DNA from: DASQHL01 sp963843685
Lineage (GTDB): Bacteria; Chloroflexota; Dehalococcoidia; DSTF01; JACRBR01
Length of the DNA stretch: 64,000 nt
NCBI GenBank assembly: GCA_963843685.1
Contig: CAWJLO010000027.1
Location: 76,113-140,112, forward strand
Direction of reading: 5' to 3'
Positions 8,382-17,322 of this stretch are shown here, in pieces (the stretch's first letter is position 1; each line of letters starts with the position of its first letter). The notes under the pieces are model-generated. The model had not been told where the DNA came from. It did not search any database and was given only the letters and a program-made list of their open reading frames with translations. Both the position numbers and the translations under genes were made by a program.

Positions 8382-9847
8382 TCAGGCGGAGAGTTCGGCG
8401 GCGATCGCGCCGGCGTCGAGGCCGACGAGGCCTTCGCGCCGCAACAGCCCGGGCGCGTCGTAGCGCTGGCCGTGCGACCACAGCTCGATGAGCTTCGCGC
8501 CAGCGGCGGGCTGGGCGAACCAGTCGTCGCCGAACCGATCGCGGAGGAGTGCGCGGAGCTGGGCATCGAAGATCCAGGCGCGCAGGTAGCGGGCGCAGTA
8601 GTAGGCGTCGTCGACGTCGAAGAGGTAGTCCTCCGGTGCGTAGCGGGCGCCGGTGGCGGCGGTGAGGAGGTCTGCGTACCGCTTCTGGCGGCCGCGGACG
8701 TCGGCGCGATTGTGCAGCTCGGCCTCGAAGAGCAGCTTGGCGGCGTAGCGGCGGAACATGTAGAGGCGGTTGAAGCGCTGGGCCGCCCGGTACGCGGCGT
8801 GATCCCTAAAGCCGAGGCAACGCTCCAGCCAGGACGGGATCGCCATGATGTGCTCGAGCACGAAGGCGAAGCCCTCGGTGACGGAGTTGTCGCCGAGGCC
8901 GCGCAGCGCGAAGGGGAGGGAGGGGTCGGCGTGGGCGAAGTGCTGCGAGTGGCCACCCTCGTGGAACATGGCGCCGTAGTCGTACTCGCCACCCTGCGGG
9001 CTGATGACGAGATAGATCTCGTCGGGGATGCGGAGGGCGGAGCAGAAGGCGCGCGGCGACTTCGTCGGGCGGTTCTCGACGTCGAGCGTGATGCGGCGTT
9101 GCGCCTCGCCGGTGAGGCCGAGGCCGCGCATGGTGTCCTTGTAGACGTCGACGAGGCTTGCCGCGGGAAACCAGCGGTCGAACTCCGGCTCACGGAAGAG
9201 GAAGGCGAGGTCGCTCTTCTCGGCGTGCGCCGGGTCGACGCCGATGGCGCGCAGGCGGCGGGCCAGTTCCGTCCGGTAGTGGGCCTCCGTGTCGCGGAGG
9301 AAGTCGCGCACGGTCGCCGGCCAGGCCGGCGATGTCGAGCCGGCCGACGTCTTCGACGAGCGCGCGGTAGCTCGTCGTAGCCGAGGTCGCGCGCCTTCGC
9401 GTGCAGGACGTCCCAGCGCCGCTCGCGGAGCGGGTTCTGCGCGGAGGTCGCCTCGACGAGACGGCGCTCCAGCGCGTGGCGGCGCGCGGGGTCCGGCTCG
9501 TTGCGCACCATCGGCGCAGCGGAGCGGTAGGGCACAGTCGCTCCGTCCCACTCGACGGCGTCGCGGGTCTCGCGCAGGGCGATCTCCTCGGTGAGGTGGT
9601 TTGCCGCGGCATCCAGGTAGCCCTCGACGGAGAGGCGGCGCAGCTCCGGGTAGCGCTCGTCGGAACGGTCGGCGCGCTCGAATGCGGCGATCGTGTCGGG
9701 CGAGAAGAGGCGCGCGTGGGTCTCGTAGATCGTCTGGAGGTTGAGGTCGTCCTTCTGGCCAGAGCCGTTGAGGTACTGCTCGCGCTCGATCGATTCGGAG
9801 AAGGCCTCGGCCTCGGTGTCCAGCTCGTCGAGAAAGGCGTCCGTCAT
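8382..9847 (-). CDS. M3 family metallopeptidase (oligoendopeptidase/carboxypeptidase-like), two frameshifts
   Basis: The product carries the zinc motif HEGGH in FHEGGHSQHFAHADP, with downstream Glu residues in TEGFAFVLEHIMA, as in M3 peptidases. The N-terminal half (MTDAFLDELDTEAEAFSE, LQTIYETHARLFSPDTI) is in one frame. Frames change near 9365 and 9325, around LVEDVGRLDIAGLAGD, before VRDFLRDTEAHYRTELARRL. Both shifts are single extra bases and the flanks are intact, so an assembly error is likely. Start ATG 9847 overlaps the stop of the upstream phosphoesterase gene by 4 nt (ATGA), so the two are coupled. The enzyme should be cytoplasmic; no signal is seen. Confidence 0.8.
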
Positions 9848-10341
9848 CGGGCGAGCCTCCGTGCGGCGGCAGTCTTCGGCCGCGGGAGGCGCGCGCCCAG
9901 CTCGACGATGCGCGCCTCCGAGACGTTGCCGGCGTCCGCGTTTAGGAGCGCCACGGTCTGGAGACGGTGGAAGCCGACGCGGCCGGCGGCGCCGGGATTG
10001 AGGTAGAGCACGCCGTCGCGGTGCTCGATCAGCGTGCGGTGGCTGTGGCCGAAGACGACGACACGCGTGGCGCGGGCGGGGCGGGCGTGCGGGAGCTGGT
10101 GGACGAGGTGGAAGGGGACGCCGGCGAGCGCGAAGTCCTCGTGCAGGCGCAGGCCGAGGCCGCCGAGGCGCTCGTCGTTGTTGCCGTAGACGGCGTACGT
10201 CGGCGCAATCTGTCGCAGGGCGTCGAGCACTTCGGTGCTCCCGACGTCGCCCGCGTGCACGATGGCGTCGACGCCGGCGAAGGCGGCCTCGAGGCGCGGG
10301 TCGACGTAGCCGTGCGTGTCGGAGATGACGCCGATGAGCAT
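9844..10341 (-). CDS. YfcE/MJ0936-type metallophosphoesterase
   Basis: This 165-residue protein starts MLIGVISDTHG and continues HAGDVG, VYGNNDE, FGHSH and NPGAAG. These are the metal-binding blocks of the small calcineurin-like phosphodiesterases. It probably hydrolyses phosphodiesters with Mn; the natural substrate is unknown. It is the first gene of a two-gene unit with the M3 peptidase (ATGA overlap). TATCCT sits exactly 6 nt before the ATG and there is no Shine-Dalgarno, suggesting a leaderless message. Confidence 0.88.
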   Translation of the reverse strand: MLIGVISDTHGYVDPRLEAAFAGVDAIVHAGDVGSTEVLDALRQIAPTYAVYGNNDERLGGLGLRLHEDFALAGVPFHLVHQLPHARPARATRVVVFGHSHRTLIEHRDGVLYLNPGAAGRVGFHRLQTVALLNADAGNVSEARIVELGARLPRPKTAAARRLAR

Positions 10342-10347
10342 GGTGGC

Positions 10348-10353
10348 AGGATA
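10348..10353 (-). promoter_or_regulatory. -10 hexamer TATCCT, leaderless phosphoesterase start
   Basis: TATCCT followed by 6 nt (GCCACC) and the ATG at 10341. The same spacing is seen at several unrelated starts in this window. Confidence 0.5.
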
Positions 10354-10439
10354 CGACCGCCTCCGCGTACGCAGAACGGGCGCTGAGATGGGTGGCGGCC
10401 ACCAGGGGGCACGGTCTGGGTTCAGCGTCGGGCGTTGCC

Positions 10440-10445
10440 TACTAT
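10440..10445 (+). promoter_or_regulatory. -10 hexamer TACTAT, leaderless start at 10452
   Basis: TACTAT is followed by TGGGCC (6 nt) and the ATG of the next gene. Together with TATCCT on the other strand it marks the 100-bp divergent region as holding two start-codon-proximal promoters. Confidence 0.5.
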
Positions 10446-10451
10446 TGGGCC

Positions 10452-10916
10452 ATGGCGAAGGCCCGCCGCGCTCCGAACGTCCCGTCGCTGAAGATCCGCG
10501 AGTTCCTCGCGCTGGTGCACGAGGGCGTGACCGAGAGGCTGGGGAAGAAGCTCGACGGGTTCGACGTGCGGCAGCGGTTCGGGTTCCTGCAGTACTATCG
10601 CGGCTCTCCGGACGTGCACTACGAAGTGTGGGCGCAGCGGAAGACCTCGCGCGTGGAGGTGGGTCTGCACTTCGAGGGCGAGCGCGATCGCAACTACGAG
10701 GCGGCGGAGGCGCTGGCGATGCGCGCGCCGGACGTGCAGGCGAGCATCGGCCCGGAGTACGAGCTGGAAGAGTGGACGCAGTCGTGGACGCGGCTGCACC
10801 GCTCGCTGGACGCGCCGGCACTGACGCCGGAGCTGGCGGACGAGGCGGCGGGGCGCGTGGTCGCGCTGATGCGGGGGCTGGAGCCGATCATCGACCAGAT
10901 GGAGCTGCGGCGATGA
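10452..10916 (+). CDS. Hypothetical protein, 154 residues
   Basis: Start ATG 10452 is preferred over an upstream in-frame ATG at 10392 because TACTAT lies 6 nt before it. The protein is soluble and rich in charged residues: SLKIREFLALVHEGVTERLG, RQRFGFLQYYRGSPDVHYEVW, EVGLHFEGERDRNYEAAEAL, and a helical C-terminus RVVALMRGLEPIIDQMELRR. I recognise no family or catalytic motif. Its stop overlaps the start of the PHP phosphatase gene by 4 nt (ATGA), so the two are translationally coupled. Confidence 0.6.
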   Translation: MAKARRAPNVPSLKIREFLALVHEGVTERLGKKLDGFDVRQRFGFLQYYRGSPDVHYEVWAQRKTSRVEVGLHFEGERDRNYEAAEALAMRAPDVQASIGPEYELEEWTQSWTRLHRSLDAPALTPELADEAAGRVVALMRGLEPIIDQMELRR

Positions 10917-11779
10917 TCGACTGCCACACGCACCTGCAGCCGCACGGGGTGAGGCCGTCGCCGCCGATGACGCGCGAGCTGATCGACGAGTACGTGCGCG
11001 TGGCGGAGACGCGCGGCGTGACGGCGATCTGCATCACGGAGCACCTGTTCCGGTTCCAGGAGGCGTACGACCAGTTGCGCGGCTGGTGGGACGACGACCC
11101 CGACCCGCACCTGGCCGCGCTGGCGGAGCGCTACTGGCGAGACCACATCACGGGCAGCGTGGCGGACTACGTGCGGTTGATCGAGGGCGCGAAGAGCGCC
11201 GGAGTACCGGTGCTGCTGGGGCTGGAGATGGACTGGATCCACGGCCACGAGGAGGCGCTGCGGCGGTTCCTGGCGCCGTACGACTGGGACATCGTGCTCG
11301 GCTCGGTGCACTACATCGGCTCGTGGGGGTTCGACGATTCGGGGTTCAAGGACGAGTGGAAGAAGCGCGACGTCGCCGCCGTCTGGGGCCACTACGGCGC
11401 ACTGGTGCGCGAGCTGGCAGAGTCCGGTCTGGTCGACGCGCTGGCGCACCCGGACCTGGTGAAGGTCTTCGGGCACCGGCCGGCGGACGAGATGCCCTTG
11501 CACCACGCGATCCTCGCCGGCGCCGCGGTCAATGGCACGGCGGTGGAGTTGAACAGCAACGGGCTCAACAAGCCGGTGCGGGAGTTCTACCCGGCGCCGT
11601 CGCTGATCGAGCGGGCGCACGCGCTGGGGCTGCCGATCACACTCGCGTCCGATGCACACACGCCGGACCGGGTCGGCGAGCGGTTCGAGAAGCTGGTGGG
11701 GGCGGCCATGGACGCGGGGTACGCGGAGGCCGTGACGTTCGTCGCGCGCAAGGCGCAAGCGTACGCGCTCCGTACCTGA
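10913..11779 (+). CDS. PHP-domain phosphatase, histidinol-phosphatase type
   Basis: The 288-residue protein opens MIDCHTHLQPHG (first PHP metal motif HTH), then ITEHLF, LLGLEMDWIHG, DIVLGSVHYIG, DALAHPDLVKVFG and LASDAHTPD. These are the nine-His/Asp metal cluster blocks of PHP phosphoesterases. The arrangement resembles HisK-type histidinol-phosphatase, which dephosphorylates L-histidinol phosphate in histidine synthesis. No other his gene is nearby, so substrate is not certain. It is coupled by ATGA overlap to the hypothetical gene upstream. Confidence 0.82.
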   Translation: MIDCHTHLQPHGVRPSPPMTRELIDEYVRVAETRGVTAICITEHLFRFQEAYDQLRGWWDDDPDPHLAALAERYWRDHITGSVADYVRLIEGAKSAGVPVLLGLEMDWIHGHEEALRRFLAPYDWDIVLGSVHYIGSWGFDDSGFKDEWKKRDVAAVWGHYGALVRELAESGLVDALAHPDLVKVFGHRPADEMPLHHAILAGAAVNGTAVELNSNGLNKPVREFYPAPSLIERAHALGLPITLASDAHTPDRVGERFEKLVGAAMDAGYAEAVTFVARKAQAYALRT

Positions 11780-11826
11780 GGCCGCATTGTGGCCGGGCGG
11801 TTGCGCAGGGTGGTATCAAAATTGCC

Positions 11827-11832
11827 TATACT
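11827..11832 (+). promoter_or_regulatory. -10 hexamer TATACT, leaderless start at 11839
   Basis: TATACT, then TGACAG (6 nt), then ATG. A possible TTGCGC -35 at 11801 gives a 20-nt spacer, longer than normal. Transcription would start at or within 1-2 nt of the ATG. Confidence 0.55.
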
Positions 11833-11838
11833 TGACAG

Positions 11839-12231
11839 ATGGCACAACGCGGAGGGCTGGAGCCGGAGCGATTGCTCCCAGAGGAGCGCCTGGTCCGCAC
11901 CGGCCCCGCTCGTCTTCGCATCAGCGCCCCGCCGCACTGGTGGGAGGGTACGCTGGTCCTCACCAGTGAGCGCATCTTCTTCCAGCCGGAGGTGAGCGAC
12001 GCGCGGATCGAAGACTTCGCGTTCTGGCTCTCCGATCTGACGCTGCTGGCGCTGGCCGGTTCGGGCAAGATCCGTATCGGCGCGACAGGCGGTGAGGCGA
12101 CGTTCGAGGTGGCGGCGCCGCTGCCGCTGGGGCGGAGACGCGCGCAGGACTGGCTACGAGACATCGAGCGGGCGCGCGGCTCGGCGATGCCGCGAGCGCT
12201 GCTACGGGACTACAGACGCCCGAACGGATGA
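11839..12231 (+). CDS. Small protein with PH/GRAM-like fold
   Basis: The 130-residue cytoplasmic protein reads LLPEERLVRTGPARLRIS, WWEGTLVLTSERIFFQPEV, FWLSDLTLLAL and EATFEVAAP, then an amphipathic helix RRRAQDWLRDIERARG. The pattern of a strand with TLVLTSERIFF is typical of bacterial PH/GRAM-type domains, but the assignment rests on pattern only. Its stop overlaps the next start (ATGA at 12228), coupling it to a secreted dockerin-like protein. The start is set by the TATACT element 6 nt upstream. Confidence 0.6.
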   Translation: MAQRGGLEPERLLPEERLVRTGPARLRISAPPHWWEGTLVLTSERIFFQPEVSDARIEDFAFWLSDLTLLALAGSGKIRIGATGGEATFEVAAPLPLGRRRAQDWLRDIERARGSAMPRALLRDYRRPNG

Positions 12232-13238
12232 GATTTGCCCCGGCCCTGGCGTTGGTGGCCCTTGCCGCGGTCTCCGGGGCGGTGCTGTACCTCGTCTTCG
12301 CGAACGGCGGCGGAGGCGGCTCGACCGTCACGGCGATCATCCCGACGCACACGCCCGCCGCGGCGACACCGACACCGACGCCGCTGCCGGCGACGTGGGT
12401 GGACGGACTGGAGACGTCGCGCGGGGGCGAAGAGATCGAGATCTCGTGTTTGGACCGTAACGGCGACGGGCGGCTGAACGCGCTGGACAGCGGCGACCTG
12501 GCGGGGCTGGACATCCCGCTGGCGGCTGGGCAGGCGTGCCAGGACCCCGGACATCAACGCGACTTCTACGCGGGACCGCCGTCCGATGCCGCGAGCTACA
12601 GCTGCGACGCCGCAGAGCCGCCGGTGCTGATCGTCTCGGTGGCGAGCGCGGGCAGCAACCTGCTCGACCCGACGTCAGGCGAGAGCATGGGGCTGCTCGA
12701 CATCGTGCGCGCGTTGCAGGTGCGGTTTTCGGCGGCGGGGATCGCGTCGGACACGATCCTGGCGACGTCGGCGGTGTTCGGCGCCGACCTGCCTCAGACG
12801 CGGATGGAGCAGTGGCTGGAGCACGAGGTCTCGCAGCGTCTCGATGCGATGCCGTGCCTGCGCGCCGTGATCATGGGGCACAGCCACGGCGGCGTCACCG
12901 TGACTTCGGTGACGGCCGCGCTGGACGATGGCTACAGCACGCGGCTGTTCGGCGTGACGATCGACCGGACGACGGCGCTGTACGATCGGAACGCGACAGA
13001 GATGCCGGCGCGGACGCCGATCTTCAACGTGTTCCAGCTCAACGAGGGGTGGCACGGGGAGAACGTCGACCAGCCGAACTTCACGAACCTCGACGAAAGC
13101 GAGGCGCGGGCGCCGGTGGCGCCGAGCGACGGCGGCGGCGGGCTGGCGCTCGTCAGCCACAAGACGCTGGACGACGCGGCGGCGGTGCAATCCGCGGTCG
13201 AGGACGCAGTGATGGCCTGGGTGTCGGGCAGGCACTGA
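12228..13238 (+). CDS. Secreted protein with dockerin-like Ca loop and alpha/beta-hydrolase-like GHSHGG
   Basis: The 336-residue protein has an N-terminal membrane/signal segment (LALVALAAVSGAVLYLVF), a Thr/Pro-rich linker, and a single calcium loop DRNGDGRLNALD of EF-hand/dockerin type near residue 82. A catalytic-looking domain follows: VLIVSVASAGSNL, a nucleophile elbow-like IMGHSHGGVTVTS in which Ser would be the nucleophile, and LFGVTIDRTTALYD. The C-terminal part contains FQLNEGWHGENVD and a possible terminal His (SHKTLDD). It may be an extracellular esterase or lipase-like protein; the family is unclear. A normal dockerin has two such loops, only one is present. Confidence 0.6.
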   Translation: MRFAPALALVALAAVSGAVLYLVFANGGGGGSTVTAIIPTHTPAAATPTPTPLPATWVDGLETSRGGEEIEISCLDRNGDGRLNALDSGDLAGLDIPLAAGQACQDPGHQRDFYAGPPSDAASYSCDAAEPPVLIVSVASAGSNLLDPTSGESMGLLDIVRALQVRFSAAGIASDTILATSAVFGADLPQTRMEQWLEHEVSQRLDAMPCLRAVIMGHSHGGVTVTSVTAALDDGYSTRLFGVTIDRTTALYDRNATEMPARTPIFNVFQLNEGWHGENVDQPNFTNLDESEARAPVAPSDGGGGLALVSHKTLDDAAAVQSAVEDAVMAWVSGRH

Positions 13239-13394
13239 ACCTGCGCGGCTGAACCTGCTCCGAATCTGATTGCGGCTCCAATCCTCGCCTATTTAGCTCG
13301 TCTGGGAATTGACCGATAAGTCCGGAGGGGCCGATGCGCCTCGTGCCCGGTTGATCGCGCCGCCGCACGGGCGTGCCTGGACGAGGGGCTAGCC

Positions 13395-15368
13395 GTGTTC
13401 TTCGACCCATCCAGCTACAGCTTCAGCGCGTACGCCGTGCCGCTGCTTCTCTTCGGCACGCTGATCGCGGGGCTTGGCGTCGCCACTCTGGTGCGCGAGA
13501 GGGCCTCGGCGGTGAGCGTCGCGTTCTTTGCGATGACGGTCGCGATCGCCGTATGGCTCCTGTGCACCGGCGCGATCTACATGGCGAACGACGGGGCGGT
13601 GGCGTTCGCATGGATCAGGGTTGACTATTTCGGCGTCGCCTTCATCCCGACGACGATCTTTCTGTTCGCGCTGGCTGTCACCGGCCAGCTGCGGACGCGC
13701 GGCGTCCTCGCTGTGGCGACCGCTGCGTCGTCCGCGGCGTTCTTTGTCGTGTTCGAGACGACGGGCTGGATGCTGTCGGGGTCGCACCACTACTTCTGGG
13801 GCTATTACGCCGCGTCGGGGGAGTGGATGCCGCTGTATCTGCTGTTCTTCGGCGCGCTGCTCGGCGCCAGCCAGCTTCTGCTGCTCTCGAGCTCGCGGCG
13901 GACGCGGTCACCGGCGAACCGCCGGCGGCTCCAGGCTCTGGCGCTCGCGCTGGGCACGGCCTACCTGGGTTCCGGCGACTTCCTGCCGACGTTCGGGTTC
14001 GCCGTCTACCCGGTCGGCTACCTCTTCATCGGCGCGTTCACGCTCCTGGCGGCGCGCGCCATCTGGCGGGATCGGCTGGTTGACATCACGCCAGAACTCG
14101 CGGCGAAGCAGATCGTCCGCACGATGGGTGACGGCGTGCTGCTCTTCGACCGTGACGGCGTCGTGCGGGTGGCGAACGAAGCGATCGCGGGGATCTTTGG
14201 CACGGCGATGTCGAGCCTGGTCGGCGAGCCGGTCGCCGCCATCGACGAGAAGTGGTTCGACGGCGCCCTCGCTCCGCTGATCGCCGGCGGTTCCGTCGAC
14301 CGAACGGAGATCGCGTATCACCGTGGAGATCAGCCCGGCACGCTGCAGATCACCGCGTCGAAGATTGCGGACCGCGGCGTGGACTGGTTGGCGACGGCGT
14401 GCATCGTACGCGACATCACCGAGCGCAAGGCCGCGGAGGAGGCGCTGCGGGAGAGCGAGGCGCTGTATCGCACACTGGTCGAGACGTCGCCGGACGCCGT
14501 CATCTTCGCGGAGCCGAACGGCCGCATCTTGATGGTGAACGGCCGCGCGGCGGAGATCCTGGGACTGGAGGATAGCGCGGAGCTGCGCGGACGCAACGCC
14601 CTGGAGCTGGTGGCGGACGACGATCGTGAGCGGCTGCGGGACAGCTTCCTGAAGACGGGGGGATCGCTGGTGGCGCGCGACGTGGAGTACACGCTCGTCA
14701 GGATGGACGGATCGCGCTTTCCGGCGGAACTGAGCGTCTCACGCGTGCCGGGCGCCGACGGAGAAACCCGCGCGATCATCGCCGTGGCGCGCGACATCAC
14801 GGCGCGGAAGCTCGCCGAAGAGACGATCCGGCGGCTGGCATTCCAGGACGCATTGACGGGCGTCGCCAACCGGGCCGTGCTGATGGACCGGCTGGCGCTG
14901 AACATCGCGCAGGCGCGGCGTAGCCACACCTCCGTGGGGCTGCTGTTCCTCGACCTCGATGGGTTCAAGCAGGTGAACGACCTGAACGGCCACGATGCGG
15001 GCGATCGGCTGCTCCAAGGCGTGGCACGCGAGCTGGGGGAGATGCTGCGGGAGGGCGACACGCTGGCGCGCGTCGGCGGCGACGAGTTCGTGATGGTGCT
15101 GCCGGGGATCGGCGGCGAGGACGACGCGGCGAGCGTCGCTCGCAGAGGGCTGGAACGGCTGTCGCCAGCCGTGCTCTCGGAGCAGGGAGCGACGCCGGTT
15201 TCGGTCAGCATCGGCATCGCGACGTTCCCGCAGAACGCGGCGAACGCCGAGAGCCTGCTACGGAACGCGGACTTCGCGATGTACGAGGCGAAGCGCGATG
15301 GCGGGAATGCCTTCCGGCTGTTCTCGCAGGTTCATCGAGCGGATGAGACGGCCCGGCTGGCGAGCTGA
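13395..15368 (+). CDS. Membrane diguanylate cyclase: 7TM sensor, two PAS domains, GGDEF
   Basis: The 657-residue protein starts at GTG 13395. Residues about 1-225 form seven hydrophobic helices of the histidine-kinase N-terminal 7TM type. PAS domains follow at about 235-345 and 355-475 (ALYRTLVETSPDAVIFAEP). The GGDEF domain at about 485-645 has FQDALTGVANRAVLMDRL and an intact active site RVGGDEF. REGD lies 5 residues upstream of GGDEF, matching the RxxD inhibitory site. It should make cyclic di-GMP from two GTP in response to an unknown signal. There is no EAL domain. I searched the 156-nt leader for a c-di-GMP riboswitch and saw none. Confidence 0.9.
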   Translation: MFFDPSSYSFSAYAVPLLLFGTLIAGLGVATLVRERASAVSVAFFAMTVAIAVWLLCTGAIYMANDGAVAFAWIRVDYFGVAFIPTTIFLFALAVTGQLRTRGVLAVATAASSAAFFVVFETTGWMLSGSHHYFWGYYAASGEWMPLYLLFFGALLGASQLLLLSSSRRTRSPANRRRLQALALALGTAYLGSGDFLPTFGFAVYPVGYLFIGAFTLLAARAIWRDRLVDITPELAAKQIVRTMGDGVLLFDRDGVVRVANEAIAGIFGTAMSSLVGEPVAAIDEKWFDGALAPLIAGGSVDRTEIAYHRGDQPGTLQITASKIADRGVDWLATACIVRDITERKAAEEALRESEALYRTLVETSPDAVIFAEPNGRILMVNGRAAEILGLEDSAELRGRNALELVADDDRERLRDSFLKTGGSLVARDVEYTLVRMDGSRFPAELSVSRVPGADGETRAIIAVARDITARKLAEETIRRLAFQDALTGVANRAVLMDRLALNIAQARRSHTSVGLLFLDLDGFKQVNDLNGHDAGDRLLQGVARELGEMLREGDTLARVGGDEFVMVLPGIGGEDDAASVARRGLERLSPAVLSEQGATPVSVSIGIATFPQNAANAESLLRNADFAMYEAKRDGGNAFRLFSQVHRADETARLAS

Positions 15369-15374
15369 CTTCGG

Positions 15375-16133
15375 CTACAGCTCCAGCACGGCGTAGACGC
15401 CGATGTGGTCGGACGGGTAGAGCGTGCCGTCAAACGGCGAAGGCTTGTCGAAGCAGAGCCCGGCATCGACGACGTTGAACTCCGGCGACACGAAGACGTA
15501 GTCCAGCGTGCCGTGTGGCGCGGGGTCGAAGGTGTTGACGGGCGTCGTCCACGTCTTCTCGGGCTCGCGGCCGTGCGCGGTCTCGTGGGCGGAGCGGAAG
15601 CGCGACTTCATCAGCGTGACGGCGGGCTCTGGCGGATCGGCGTAGGCGTTGAAGTCGCCGGCGATGACGGTCGGGAGGCCGCGCGTGTCGCGGTCGAGCC
15701 AGGCGAGCAGGCGGTTGAGCTGCTCGACGCGCTCCTGCTGGCCCTCGGGCGGGAAGTGCAGGTGCGTGTTGACGAAGACGAACGGCCGGTCACCGCAGTT
15801 GAAGACGAAGCGCTGTGCCACGCGCTCGAATGTCATCAGGTCGAGGATCTCGTGCTCTCCGAAGCCGATGCGCGACAGCGTGCCGATGGCGTGGAAGCTG
15901 GCGCGCGTGTCGGGGTTGGTGGCGTGCTTGATGCGGTAGTGGGGCTCGCCGGGGAGCCGCTTGTTGATCTGGCGGCTGATCCACATCCCCTGGTCGAGGA
16001 CGAGGTCGACCTCCTGCAGGCCGAGGACGTCGGGGCGCAGCTCCTCGAGCTGGTCGATGATGAGCGGGGCGCGGTCGCCCCAGCGACCCATGCGGTTGAA
16101 GATGTTGAGGGTGGCGATCTTTACCGTTGCCAT
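15375..16133 (-). CDS. Endonuclease/exonuclease/phosphatase family protein
   Basis: This 252-residue protein contains KIATLNIFNRMG, DVLGLQEVD (metal-binding Glu), FVNTHLHFPP, TVIAGDFNAYAD (catalytic Asp and Asn) and the terminal YPSDHIGVYAVLEL (general-base His). These are the four blocks of the EEP superfamily, which covers nucleases, phosphodiesterases and sphingomyelinases. No signal peptide is present, so it is probably cytoplasmic; the substrate is unknown. TACCCT lies 9 nt before the ATG. It is convergent with the diguanylate cyclase gene, 6 nt apart. Confidence 0.85.
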   Translation of the reverse strand: MATVKIATLNIFNRMGRWGDRAPLIIDQLEELRPDVLGLQEVDLVLDQGMWISRQINKRLPGEPHYRIKHATNPDTRASFHAIGTLSRIGFGEHEILDLMTFERVAQRFVFNCGDRPFVFVNTHLHFPPEGQQERVEQLNRLLAWLDRDTRGLPTVIAGDFNAYADPPEPAVTLMKSRFRSAHETAHGREPEKTWTTPVNTFDPAPHGTLDYVFVSPEFNVVDAGLCFDKPSPFDGTLYPSDHIGVYAVLEL

Positions 16134-16222
16134 GTGCTGCTGAGGGTACGGGATCGCCGGTCGGGGATCGAGCGCACGGGCGGGGCAGAGGCTGGAGGCT
16201 GGAGGCTGGACGACTGGGCCGA

Positions 16223-16228
16223 TAGGAT
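16223..16228 (+). promoter_or_regulatory. -10 hexamer TAGGAT for leuB, leaderless
   Basis: TAGGAT, 6 nt (TCGCGC), ATG of leuB. No Shine-Dalgarno is visible. Confidence 0.45.
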
Positions 16229-16234
16229 TCGCGC

Positions 16235-17312
16235 ATGCACTACAAGATCGCGGTGCTGAGGGGTGATGGGGTCGGGCCGGAGATCGTCGACGAGTCGCTG
16301 CGCGTGCTGCAGGCGGTGGGCGGGCGGTTCGGGCACGAGTTCGAGCTGGTGGAGGCGTACGCCGGCGGCGAGGCGTGGGAGCGGTACGGCGAGCACCTGC
16401 CGCAGGTGACGCTGGACGCTTGCCGGAACGCCGACGCGATCCTCAAGGGGCCGTTCGGCGGGCCGACGAGCGAGCAGGACCTGCCGAAGTGGAAGGGCGT
16501 CGAGACGACGGCCATCCTGGGGCTGCGGCGCGCGTTCGACCTGTTCATGAACCTGCGGCCCGGTGGTCGTGTACCCGGAGGTGGTGGCGCTCTCGCCGCT
16601 GCGGCCGGAGATCGTCGAAGGCGCCGACATGCTGATCGTGCGCGAGCTGACGGGCGGCATCTACTTCGGCGAGCGCGGCGAGCGGATGGTCGACGGCCAG
16701 CGGCAGGTGTGGGACACGGAGACGTACACGGAGGGCGAGATCGCGCGGATCACGCACGCGGCATTCAAGCTGGCGCGCGGTCGCCGGAAGCACGTGACGC
16801 TCGTCGCAAAGTCCAACATCATGGACACGTCGGTGCTGTGGCGGGAGGTGCTGGCCGGGATCGCGCCGGAGTACCCGGACATCACGCACGACTACCTGCA
16901 CGTCGACAACGCCTCGATGCAGATCATCGTCAACCCGCGGCAGTTCGACGTGCTGCTCACCAACAACATGTTCGGCGACATCCTGAGCGACGAGGCGAGC
17001 GTGCTCGCCGGATCGCTGGGGATGCTGGGCTCGGCGAGCCTCAACGCGCAGGGCTTCGGCATGTACGAGCCGATCCACGGTTCGGCCCCGGACATCGCGG
17101 GGCAGGGGAAGGCGAACCCGATCGCGATGGTGCTGAGCGCGGCGATGATGCTGCGGCTGTCGTTCGGGCTGGAGGCGGAGGCGGCGGCGGTGGAGGGCGG
17201 CGTGCGGAAGGCGCTGGCGGAGGGGCTGCGGACGCCGGACATCGGCGGGGCCGGCGGCACCGTCGTCACCACGCAGCAACTCGGCGGGGCGATCGAGCGC
17301 GCACTGGGCTGA
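16235..17312 (+). CDS. leuB: 3-isopropylmalate dehydrogenase, one frameshift
   Basis: The N-terminal part (YKIAVLRGDGVGPEIVDESL, DAILKGPFGGPTSEQ, LGLRRAFDLFMNLRP) and C-terminal part (VVYPEVVALSPLRPEIV, LTGGIYFGERG, NNMFGDILSDEASVLAGSLGM, GSAPDIAGQGKANPIA) together make a normal-length NAD-dependent LeuB. They are separated by one extra base in the CCC run near 16558. LeuB oxidises and decarboxylates 3-isopropylmalate in leucine synthesis. No other leu genes are nearby. The shift restores perfectly when one C is removed, so assembly error is likely. Homoisocitrate or tartrate dehydrogenase relatives are less likely given the signature. Confidence 0.88.
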
Positions 17313-17322
17313 TCGACCCGGT

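Noticed and set aside
13239..13394. Possible cyclic-di-GMP riboswitch before the GGDEF gene
   Set aside because: I could not find the conserved GEMM blocks or paired helices; the leader only shows a GC-rich stretch and a GAGGGG ribosome site.
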